This document shows positions 22,854 through 30,446 of a DNA stretch of 40,605 nt, piece by piece. The stretch is from Lachnospiraceae bacterium UBA4260. Its GTDB lineage: Bacteria > Bacillota > Clostridia > Lachnospirales > Lachnospiraceae. Under the pieces are notes generated by a model. That model had not been told where the DNA came from. It ran no database searches and saw nothing but the letters and a program-made list of their open reading frames with translations. The first letter of the stretch is position 1. The number at the start of each line of letters is the position of its first letter. Both the position numbers and the translations under genes were made by a program. The DNA is taken from contig DGWK01000043.1 in NCBI GenBank assembly GCA_002395235.1, positions 4,463 through 45,067 of the forward strand. The letters run 5' to 3'.

Positions 22854-25133
22854 ATGGGTTGGTTTGATGAACAGATCCGTCTGAGAAAACTGAATGATGA
22901 TGAGCTTCTTGAGGAATCCTTTCTCGATATGGCCGGAGCTGTCATGGGCAGGGGGATGCAGGCTTCTCTGGAGAGCAACCGCGTCAAGACCAAAAATGCG
23001 ATTGACGCTATTTTGCAGAGCATGCAGGTCCGAAGCCGAGAGATCCCCGATGACGTGACGGAACTGGTGGACCAGCTGGATTATCTTCTGGAGCCCCACG
23101 GTATCATGCGCAGGACCGTCTATCTTCCTCCGGGATGGTATAAGGACGCGGCCGGCCCCATGCTCCTCATCTACAAAGAGGGGCAGATACCGGTAGCGGT
23201 GATTCCGGGCAAGATCAGCGGGTATGAGTACACGGACCCTGTCACGGCCAAAAAGTGCAGGATCGACGACAAGACACAGAAACTGTTTGAGGAGGAAGGT
23301 CTGTGCTTCTACAGGCCCTTCCCCCAGAAAAAGCTCGGGATCAAGGACCTTCTGCTCTACATGGCGATGTCGAGATCGGTCTCCGACAACGCCATGATCC
23401 TGATCAGCAGCGGCGTCCTGACAGCCGTCGGCCTTCTGATTCCCTGGCTCAATAAACTCGCTTACGGCAGAGTCCTTCGAAGCGGCGAGATGAATATGCT
23501 GTACGCGCTGGGGTTCTTCCTGATCAGCGCCTCCGTGGGACATCTTCTGTTTGGCTCCGTCGGCAATATGATCACGCAGGCCGTACAGACCAAGCAGTCG
23601 GTGGCCATCGAAGCGGCCGTCATGATGAGGGTGCTCTCACTCCCGGCCTCTTTCTTCCGAAAGTTCAGTGCCGGTGAGCTGTACACGAGGACGCAGTCGA
23701 TCACGGAGCTGTGCAAACAGCTGGCTTCGGCGATCCTTTCCACCGGTGTCACCTCGGTCTTCTCGCTGGTCTATATCGCGCAGATCTTCCACTATACGCC
23801 GGCGCTGGTCGTCCCGGCCCTTGCCATTACAGTGGCCACTTTCGTGTTCTCGATCGTATCGACGCTCCTCAACACGGAGATCGCGAGAAACTCCATGCAG
23901 CTGGCTGCACAGGAGAGCGGCATGAACTACGCGATGATCACGGGAATCCAGAAGATCAAGCTGGCCGGCGCGGAGAAGCGCGCCTTCGCCCGCTGGGGAA
24001 GACTGTACGCCAAGGAAGCGGAGTTTCTCTACAACCCGCCCATGATCATCAAGCTCAACTCGGTGATCAGCACGGCGATCTCCCTGATCGGAACGGTGGT
24101 CATGTACAGCGCTGCGATTAACAGCGGCGTGACGTATGACGACTATGTCGCCTTTACGAGTTCTTTCGGCTATATATCCGGAGCATTTATGGAGATTTCC
24201 TCCATTGCGCTCATGATCGCGGGCATCCGCCCTACGCTGGAGATGGTCGCTCCCATTCTGCAGGAGGAGCCGGAAGTCACAGGCGGCAAGCAGATCGTGA
24301 CCAGACTGGGAGGCAATATCGAGATGTCCCACGTCTGCTTCCGCTATTCCGACACAATGCCCGATATCCTGGACGATCTGAGCATCAAGATCAAGGCAGG
24401 GGAGTACGTGGCGGTCGTCGGGGAGACCGGATGCGGCAAATCGACGCTGGTGAGGCTCCTTCTGGGATTTGAAAAGCCCAGGAAGGGCGCCGTATTCTTC
24501 GACGGCAAGGATCTCAACAGCCTGGATCTGCGGTCTCTGCGCAGACACATCGGCGTTGTCATGCAGAACGGCAAGCTCCTGATGGGCAGTATCTACGAAA
24601 ATATCACTATTTCGGCCCCGTGGCTGGGAATGGACGCCGCCTGGGAGGCGGCTGAGGCGGCAGGCCTTGCGCAGGACATCCGGGAGATGCCGATGGGCAT
24701 GCAGACCATGATCTCCGAGGGGCAGGGCGGAATCTCCGGCGGACAGAAGCAGAGGCTTCTGATCGCGAGGGCGATAGCCCCTAAGCCCAATGTCCTGATC
24801 TTCGACGAGGCGACGTCCGCGCTGGACAACCTGACGCAGAAGAAGGTCACGGAGGCGCTGGACTCCTATAAATGCACCAGAATTGTCATCGCGCACAGGC
24901 TCTCCACGATCCAGTCCTGCGACAGGATCCTGCTCCTGCGGGGAGGAAAGATCGAAGAGGACGGAACGTATGACGAGCTGATCGCGAAGAAGGGATTCTT
25001 TGCGGAACTCGTTGAGCGGCAGCGGCTCGACACCGGCAGGAAAAAAGATCCGAATGCAGAAGATCCGGACGCTGAAGGCGCGGATTCCGATCACAATATT
25101 CCGGAGGGAACTGGAAATGTACCCGTTGGTTAA
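22854..25133 (+). CDS. Second ABC exporter of the secretion system (NHLM ABC2 type)
   Basis: A 759-residue exporter half. The first ~160 residues form a separate soluble domain with no C39 catalytic Cys, then come about six membrane segments (roughly 170-450), then the ATPase with Walker A GETGCGKST, signature SGGQKQRLLIARA and Walker B LIFDEATSALD. The N-terminal domain preceding the membrane part, and the position after a C39 exporter, match the NHLM ABC2 family; the two probably form a heterodimer. The C-terminal tail is long and Asp/Glu-rich. GAGGAG precedes the ATG, and the end overlaps the TraX-like gene by 17 bases. Confidence 0.9.
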   Translation: MGWFDEQIRLRKLNDDELLEESFLDMAGAVMGRGMQASLESNRVKTKNAIDAILQSMQVRSREIPDDVTELVDQLDYLLEPHGIMRRTVYLPPGWYKDAAGPMLLIYKEGQIPVAVIPGKISGYEYTDPVTAKKCRIDDKTQKLFEEEGLCFYRPFPQKKLGIKDLLLYMAMSRSVSDNAMILISSGVLTAVGLLIPWLNKLAYGRVLRSGEMNMLYALGFFLISASVGHLLFGSVGNMITQAVQTKQSVAIEAAVMMRVLSLPASFFRKFSAGELYTRTQSITELCKQLASAILSTGVTSVFSLVYIAQIFHYTPALVVPALAITVATFVFSIVSTLLNTEIARNSMQLAAQESGMNYAMITGIQKIKLAGAEKRAFARWGRLYAKEAEFLYNPPMIIKLNSVISTAISLIGTVVMYSAAINSGVTYDDYVAFTSSFGYISGAFMEISSIALMIAGIRPTLEMVAPILQEEPEVTGGKQIVTRLGGNIEMSHVCFRYSDTMPDILDDLSIKIKAGEYVAVVGETGCGKSTLVRLLLGFEKPRKGAVFFDGKDLNSLDLRSLRRHIGVVMQNGKLLMGSIYENITISAPWLGMDAAWEAAEAAGLAQDIREMPMGMQTMISEGQGGISGGQKQRLLIARAIAPKPNVLIFDEATSALDNLTQKKVTEALDSYKCTRIVIAHRLSTIQSCDRILLLRGGKIEEDGTYDELIAKKGFFAELVERQRLDTGRKKDPNAEDPDAEGADSDHNIPEGTGNVPVG

Positions 25134-25956
25134 TGTAAACAGCCGGATTGACGCGGGTCTGATGAAGAGGATCGCGATCATCACGATGTTCATCGACCAC
25201 GCGACGCTCTGCTTTCTGGAGGTGGCGAGGAATGCCGACGGAAAGCGGATCATGGACACCTTTGCCTGGGGGAGGACACTCGACGACATCGGCAGAGGAA
25301 TCGGCAGGCTGGCCTTTCCGGTCTTCTGCTTCCTCATTGTCGAAGGGTTTCTTTACACGAGAAACAGGTGGAAGTATCTGGCGCGGCTCCTTATATTTGC
25401 CGCCATCTCGCAGGTTCCTTTCTGTCTGCTCGTTTTTCCGAATTCGCAGAAACGGCACGCCGACACTATTTTCACACTGGCGGCGGGCTATCTGCTGATC
25501 TGGATCGTTGAGACGGTGGCAAAATACTGCCGGCTGGACAAATATCTGCCGGCCGCGCACGGCCGCGCGGAAAGCTATAGCGGGCCCGTCATAAGGCTGC
25601 CCGGGAAGGCCGACCACGAAGCGGTGAGGGGCCTTTTGGCGCTGATTCCCTGCGGGGCGGCCGCCTATGGGATCTGCCGGATCGTCAAATGGTTCGGATG
25701 CGACTACTCCTACGGAGGGGTCATCTGTATTTTGATCCTGTATCTGTTCTACAGTGTGCGGGAAATCTCTCTTGTAGTGGCCTGGGCCTGGCTGAGCTTT
25801 TACAACCACAATGAACTGCTGGCTGTGACGGGCTTTTCGCTCATCTGGTGTTATAATGGAAAAAGAGGAAAGCAGAACAAGTATTTCTTCTACCTGTTCT
25901 ATCCGGGGCATCTGCTCCTGCTGTATCTGATCCGCAAGGCAATCTTCGGAAACTGA
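25117..25956 (+). CDS. TraX-family membrane protein
   Basis: A 279-residue polytopic protein of the TraX family, named after the F-pilin N-acetylating protein but mostly found in Firmicutes outside conjugation systems. Visible features are LMKRIAIITMFIDHATLCF, GRGIGRLAFPVFCFLIVEGF and YLARLLIFAAISQVPF, which together are typical of the family, and a C-terminal FYLFYPGHLLLLYLIR. ATG 25117, eight bases after GGAGGG, is the likely start and overlaps the end of the ABC exporter gene; a longer frame from 25000 would overlap more and has no ribosome site. It may acylate a surface molecule or an exported peptide, but this is not shown. Confidence 0.88.
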   Translation: MYPLVNVNSRIDAGLMKRIAIITMFIDHATLCFLEVARNADGKRIMDTFAWGRTLDDIGRGIGRLAFPVFCFLIVEGFLYTRNRWKYLARLLIFAAISQVPFCLLVFPNSQKRHADTIFTLAAGYLLIWIVETVAKYCRLDKYLPAAHGRAESYSGPVIRLPGKADHEAVRGLLALIPCGAAAYGICRIVKWFGCDYSYGGVICILILYLFYSVREISLVVAWAWLSFYNHNELLAVTGFSLIWCYNGKRGKQNKYFFYLFYPGHLLLLYLIRKAIFGN

Positions 25957-25999
25957 GCAGGGAGGGGCTGATAGTACGTAGTAAAAGGGAGGACTGAAT

Positions 26000-27604
26000 A
26001 TGGAACTGATGTTTATCGGAGCTGACCACGAAGTGACAGGGAGCTGTCACTATCTGCAGGTCGGCAAGAAGAAGTTTCTGGTAGACTGCGGCATGGAGCA
26101 GGGCATCGACCGCTTTGAGAACGCGGACCTGCCGGTTCCCGCGTCGGAGATCGATTTCGTCTTCCTGACACACGCGCACATCGACCACTCGGGAATGCTG
26201 CCCAAGCTCTATCACGACGGTTTCCGGGGCCAGATCATCTCCACCAATGCGACGGCAAGTCTGTGCGACATCATGCTGCGCGACTCGGCGCACATCCAGA
26301 CGATGGAGGCGCAGTGGCGCAATAAGAAGGCCAAGAGAAAGATAGACGGAGAAGGGTATGAGCCCATCTATACCATGGAAGACGCGGTGGAGACCATAAA
26401 GCTTTTTGTGAGTTATCCTTACGGAAAGATCTTCAGTGTGTGCGACGGAGTCCGCTTCCGCTTTACGGACGTCGGCCATCTTCTGGGGTCTGCCAGCATA
26501 GAACTGTGGCTGCAGGAGGGAAATACGGAGAAAAAGATCGTCTTTTCCGGCGATCTGGGAAACAAGAGCCAGCCTCTCTTAAAGAACCCGGAATATACGG
26601 AGGAGGCGGACTATGTGGTCATGGAGTCCACCTACGGCGACAGAATCCACGAGAAGGACGACGTGGATGTGATCCAGGATCTGGCCGATATCATCACCGA
26701 GACCTTCCGCAGAGGCGGCAATGTCGTGATCCCGGCCTTTGCCATCGGCAGAACACAGGTTATGCTCTATTATATCCGGCATATCAAAGAGAAGAACATG
26801 GTGCCTGATTTCCCGAACTTCCCGGTCTATGTGGACAGTCCTCTGGCGGTGGAGGCGACAGAGATTTTCTACGAGTGCGGCGCGGAGTGCTATGACGAGG
26901 AGGCGCACAAGCTCCTGGAGCAGGGAATCAACCCCATTTCCTTCCCCAACCTGAATCTCTCGATCACCACAGATGAATCGAAGGCCATAAACGAGATCAC
27001 AACGCCCAAGGTGATCATCAGCGCTTCGGGCATGTGCGACGCGGGCCGCATCAAGCACCACCTCAAATATAATCTGTGGAGATCAGATTCCACAATTCTG
27101 ATCGTGGGCTATCAGTCCGCCGGCTCCCCCGGAAGGAGGATCATGGACGGCGCGAAGGAGATCAAACTGTTCGGCGAAGATGTGGCGGTAAGGGCCAGAG
27201 TCGTCATGCTGCCGGGACTCTCCGGTCACGCGGACAGACTCGGCCTTCTGGAGTGGATCGAGGCCTTCAAGAGGAAACCTACCCAGATCTTCGTCGTCCA
27301 CGGCGAGGACCAGACCGCTGAGCTCTTTGCGCAGACACTGACGGAAGAGTGCGGCATGAGGGCGGCCGCTCCGTACAGCGGGACCCGATATGACCTGGCG
27401 GCGGGCAAATTTATCGAAGTCACGAAGGGAATTCCGATCAGCAAGGCGACAGCCGGCAGGGCGGTCTCCACTTCGTTCACCAAGCTCAAGCTCACGGCGC
27501 GTCAGGTTCTGGACTTTGTCGCGGGGTGCCAGGGCCTTCCCAATAAGGACCTCGAGAAGTTCAGCGCGGATCTCGCGGCGCTGATCGAAAAATATAAGAG
27601 ATAA
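26000..27604 (+). CDS. Metallo-beta-lactamase/beta-CASP RNase-like protein
   Basis: A 534-residue member of the CPSF-73-like branch. The metal site is THAHIDH (57-63), with further ligands in DVGHLLGSA and FSGDLG; the beta-CASP and closing motifs are MESTYGDR, VIPAFAIGRTQ, VIISASGMCDAGRIKHHL and LSGHADR. The final His lies in FVVHGED. Bacterial homologues are thought to be RNA endonucleases, but few have been studied. The C-terminal ~60 residues (from LTARQVLDF) are an extra helical piece. AGGGAGG precedes the ATG. Spacing to folA is 15 bases, so the two are cotranscribed. Confidence 0.93.
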   Translation: MELMFIGADHEVTGSCHYLQVGKKKFLVDCGMEQGIDRFENADLPVPASEIDFVFLTHAHIDHSGMLPKLYHDGFRGQIISTNATASLCDIMLRDSAHIQTMEAQWRNKKAKRKIDGEGYEPIYTMEDAVETIKLFVSYPYGKIFSVCDGVRFRFTDVGHLLGSASIELWLQEGNTEKKIVFSGDLGNKSQPLLKNPEYTEEADYVVMESTYGDRIHEKDDVDVIQDLADIITETFRRGGNVVIPAFAIGRTQVMLYYIRHIKEKNMVPDFPNFPVYVDSPLAVEATEIFYECGAECYDEEAHKLLEQGINPISFPNLNLSITTDESKAINEITTPKVIISASGMCDAGRIKHHLKYNLWRSDSTILIVGYQSAGSPGRRIMDGAKEIKLFGEDVAVRARVVMLPGLSGHADRLGLLEWIEAFKRKPTQIFVVHGEDQTAELFAQTLTEECGMRAAAPYSGTRYDLAAGKFIEVTKGIPISKATAGRAVSTSFTKLKLTARQVLDFVAGCQGLPNKDLEKFSADLAALIEKYKR

Positions 27605-27619
27605 GAGGAGATTACCGCT

Positions 27620-28114
27620 ATGAATCTAATCGCGGCCGTAGATCAGAACTGGGCCATCGGCAACAAGGGCCAGCTCCTGGTCAGGATCCCGGCGGATCAC
27701 AGGATGTTCCGCCAGGAGACTCTGAATAAAGTCATTGTATATGGGAGAAAGACACTGGAGACTTTCCCTATGGCGCAGCCCCTGGACCGCAGAGTCAACA
27801 TCGTGATGTCGACAAATCCCAACTACAAGGTCAAAAACGCGACGGTAGTGCACAGCGTCGAAGAACTGCTGGAGGTGCTCCGCGCCTATCCGTCGGAGGA
27901 TATCTATATTATCGGCGGGGAGAGCATCTACAGACAGCTCCTTCCCTATTGCGATACGGCCCACATAACAAAAGTGGACTACGCCTATGAGGCGGACGCC
28001 TATTTCCCCAACCTGGACAAGGACCCGGAGTGGGAGGTGACGGCGGACAGTGACGAGCAGACCTATTTTGACATCGCCTACACGTTTGTGCGCTATGAGA
28101 GGATAAAAAAGTGA
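27620..28114 (+). CDS. folA: Dihydrofolate reductase
   Basis: Reduces dihydrofolate to tetrahydrofolate with NADPH; 164 residues, the normal size. Family features are MNLIAAVDQNWAIG, the proton-relay acid Asp26 in IPADHRMF, the NADPH contacts GRKTLETFP and IIGGESIYRQLLP, and HITKVDYAYEADAYFP. The residue before the Arg-Ile-Pro-Ala-Asp stretch is Val where Escherichia coli DHFR has Trp22, so the active-site loop deviates from the usual LPW pattern. AGAGGAG precedes the ATG. The stop overlaps the GTG start of the next gene. Confidence 0.93.
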   Translation: MNLIAAVDQNWAIGNKGQLLVRIPADHRMFRQETLNKVIVYGRKTLETFPMAQPLDRRVNIVMSTNPNYKVKNATVVHSVEELLEVLRAYPSEDIYIIGGESIYRQLLPYCDTAHITKVDYAYEADAYFPNLDKDPEWEVTADSDEQTYFDIAYTFVRYERIKK

Positions 28115-29517
28115 AAAATACGCAGTACGATGTGATCATAGTCGGAGCGGGACCCGGCGGTATTTTCTGCGCCTACGAGCTGATGGAGAAGAGACCGGAT
28201 CTCAAGGTTCTCCTTCTGGAGAAAGGGCACTCCATCGAGAAGAGATACTGCCCCAAGAGAAAGACCAAGCGCTGCAACAACTGCCACCCCTGCGCGATCA
28301 CGACGGGATTCGCGGGGGCGGGCGCCTTTTCGGACGGAAAGCTGTCGCTCTCTCCGGATGTGGGAGGAACACTTCCGGATATTCTCGGGTATTCCAAGGC
28401 CAAGGACCTGATCAACAGGTCGGATCAGATCTACCTTAAGTTTGGCGCCGACACCAATGTCTACGGCGTCGACAAGGAAAAAGAGATTCAGGAGATCCGG
28501 GCCAAAGCCATCCGGGCCAACCTCAAGCTCGTGGAATGTCCCATCCGCCATCTGGGAACGGAGAAGGGATATGAGATCTACCAAAAGCTCCAGCATCATC
28601 TGGAGGAAGCCGGCGTCGATATGCGCTTTGACAGTCCGGTCAGGGATATTTTGACAGGAGAGAACGGGGAGGCGATCGGCGTCGTCACGGAAAAGGGCGA
28701 TGAATTCCGCGCGCCCAAAGTGGTCGTGGCAGTAGGCAGAGACGGCGCGGACTGGCTGAGCGGCCAGTGCGAGAAGCTGGGGATCGATTCCGCCGCGGGA
28801 ACCGTGGATATCGGCGTCCGCGTGGAAGTCAGGGATGAGATCATGAAGTTCCTCAACGAGAATCTCTATGAGGCCAAGCTGATCTATTACACGCCCACTT
28901 TCGACGACAAAGTCCGTACCTTCTGCACCAATCCCTCGGGAGAAGTGGCCACGGAGTACTACGACGACAATCTGGCGGTGGTCAACGGCCACGCCTACAA
29001 GAGCAAGGAATATAAGACGAACAACACCAACTTCGCGCTTCTGGTGTCCAAGAACTTCACCAAGCCCTTCCGGACGCCCATCGAGTACGGCAAGAAGATC
29101 GCGCAGCTCTCCAACATGCTCTGCGGAAACCGCATCATGGTGCAGACCTTCGGCGATTTCCGAAGAGGAAGAAGATCGACGGAAGAGCGCATGTGCCGCA
29201 ACAACCTGATCCCGACTCTCAAGGATGCCGTTCCGGGAGATCTGTCCCTGGTGCTTCCCCACAGGATCATGGTGGACCTGGAGGAGATGATCTTCGCCCT
29301 GGACAAGGTGACACCCGGCATCGCCTCGGATGAGACGCTCCTGTACGGCGTAGAAGTCAAATTCTATTCCAACAGAGTCGTCGTGTCCAAGGAGTTCGAG
29401 ACCAGCATCCAAGGACTGTACGCGATCGGAGACGGAGCCGGCATCACGCGCGGACTCCAGCAAGCCTCGGCCAACGGGCTGTGTGTGGCCGACGCGATTC
29501 TGAAAAAGATCGATTGA
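28111..29517 (+). CDS. FAD-dependent dehydrogenase (COG2509-like)
   Basis: A 468-residue flavoprotein of unknown substrate. The N-terminal Rossmann motif is VIIVGAGPGGIFCAYEL and the C-terminal FAD motif is LYAIGDGAGITRGLQQASANG. A Cys cluster near residue 47 (CPKRKTKRCNNCHPC) precedes GFAGAGAFSDGKLSLSPDVG, both typical of this uncharacterised family. It starts with GTG 28111, overlapping the folA stop by four bases and preceded by GAGAGGA, so it is translationally coupled to folA. A redox role linked to tetrahydrofolate is tempting but unproven. Confidence 0.9.
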   Translation: MKNTQYDVIIVGAGPGGIFCAYELMEKRPDLKVLLLEKGHSIEKRYCPKRKTKRCNNCHPCAITTGFAGAGAFSDGKLSLSPDVGGTLPDILGYSKAKDLINRSDQIYLKFGADTNVYGVDKEKEIQEIRAKAIRANLKLVECPIRHLGTEKGYEIYQKLQHHLEEAGVDMRFDSPVRDILTGENGEAIGVVTEKGDEFRAPKVVVAVGRDGADWLSGQCEKLGIDSAAGTVDIGVRVEVRDEIMKFLNENLYEAKLIYYTPTFDDKVRTFCTNPSGEVATEYYDDNLAVVNGHAYKSKEYKTNNTNFALLVSKNFTKPFRTPIEYGKKIAQLSNMLCGNRIMVQTFGDFRRGRRSTEERMCRNNLIPTLKDAVPGDLSLVLPHRIMVDLEEMIFALDKVTPGIASDETLLYGVEVKFYSNRVVVSKEFETSIQGLYAIGDGAGITRGLQQASANGLCVADAILKKID

Positions 29518-29573
29518 TCATGAGAGCAGCGGGGAACGCTGCTTACCCGTAACGGAAAGGACGGATTGAGTGT

Positions 29574-30269
29574 ATGGGAAGAAACGGAAGGAGGGCGGCC
29601 CGCGCTTTTCTGGCGGCCGCTTTACTGATCTGTTCGCTGATCCTGTCCGGCTGCGGACAGAGACTGGTGCTGACCAGGGGATTCGCGAAGGACGAACTCT
29701 TCAGGATCGGAAATACAGACTGCAGGCTGTCGGAATACAATGTGTTTCTGCTGAACCTGCAGAAGCACTGCGAGAGGACCTTCGGGCACAATGTCTGGGA
29801 AGGGCAGGGAGGAGCCGATCTGAAAGAAGCCATCGAACAGAGAGCTCTCTCGGAGGCCTCGCGACTGAAAGTGATGCTGCTGCTGGCCGTTCAGGACAAT
29901 ATCATGCTGACGGATGCCGAAGAAAATCTGGCCGACGAGGCGGAGACCGAGTATTACGAGGGATTGTCGGAGGCCGAAAAGGAATATCTCGGAATCGACG
30001 AGGAAACGCTGCGCAGGCTCTTCGAGCAGTACGCGCTGGCACAGAAGGTGTACAAGAGCATCGGAACTTCCTTCGAGGAGAGGTACGACAGTTTCTGTAC
30101 GACGCTGGACTACGACCTGAATGAGCCGCTGTGGAATACGGTGGAGCTGGCGCAGATCGAAAATCTCACCGAGACGCCGGGATTTTCGGAGGTGTACGCC
30201 AAGTATTTCGGCAGTTCCTATCTGGGACAGGACAGTGCAGAGGAAGAAGAGACAGAGAACAGTAATTAA
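29574..30269 (+). CDS. Lipoprotein, possibly SurA/PrsA-like chaperone domain
   Basis: A 231-residue lipoprotein. The N-terminal signal FLAAALLICSLILSGC ends in a lipobox with Cys27. After the signal, FRIGNTDCRLSEYNVFLLNLQ and an alpha-helical, Glu-rich body resemble the N-terminal domain of SurA/PrsA-type foldases, but no parvulin (PPIase) domain is present. The C-terminus is a short acidic tail. GGAAAGGA lies about 15 bases before the ATG, a rather long gap. It stands alone between the FAD dehydrogenase and htpG. The foldase relation is a guess from pattern; a hypothetical lipoprotein is the safe call. Confidence 0.75.
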   Translation: MGRNGRRAARAFLAAALLICSLILSGCGQRLVLTRGFAKDELFRIGNTDCRLSEYNVFLLNLQKHCERTFGHNVWEGQGGADLKEAIEQRALSEASRLKVMLLLAVQDNIMLTDAEENLADEAETEYYEGLSEAEKEYLGIDEETLRRLFEQYALAQKVYKSIGTSFEERYDSFCTTLDYDLNEPLWNTVELAQIENLTETPGFSEVYAKYFGSSYLGQDSAEEEETENSN

Positions 30270-30272
30270 CTG

Positions 30273-30300
30273 TTCAGCTTTCTGAGAAGCTGAATATTTA
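30273..30300 (+). terminator. Possible terminator of the lipoprotein gene
   Basis: Perfect 8-bp stem TTCAGCTT/AAGCTGAA (30273-30280 and 30287-30294) followed by TATTTAT. The T-run is interrupted; the nearby CIRCE hairpin with its following TTTTTT may act as a second stop. Confidence 0.5.
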
Positions 30301-30307
30301 TACATTG

Positions 30308-30334
30308 TTAGCACTCATCGCAGATGAGTGCTAA
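30308..30334 (+). promoter_or_regulatory. CIRCE element (HrcA operator)
   Basis: TTAGCACTC, nine bases, GAGTGCTAA is a perfect match to the CIRCE consensus bound by the heat-shock repressor HrcA. It lies seven bases upstream of the -35 box of the htpG promoter. Confidence 0.95.
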
Positions 30335-30341
30335 TTTTTTA

Positions 30342-30370
30342 TTGACATTTGGCACCGGGAAGACTAAACT
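30342..30370 (+). promoter_or_regulatory. htpG promoter
   Basis: TTGACA (30342-30347), a 17-base spacer and TAAACT (30365-30370). Transcription should start near 30377, leaving a 70-base leader. The adjacent CIRCE implies HrcA repression relieved by heat or misfolded protein. Confidence 0.85.
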
Positions 30371-30446
30371 CTCTGTTAGGCAGGCGTAAAGGCCTCATAA
30401 ATCGTATACAATTTACAAAACTATATAGATAGCAAAGGAGAGAATT

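Noticed and set aside
29525..29543. Hairpin AGCAGCG/CGCTGCT after the FAD dehydrogenase as a terminator
   Set aside because: No T-run follows on the plus strand; it is too weak to call more than a small stem.
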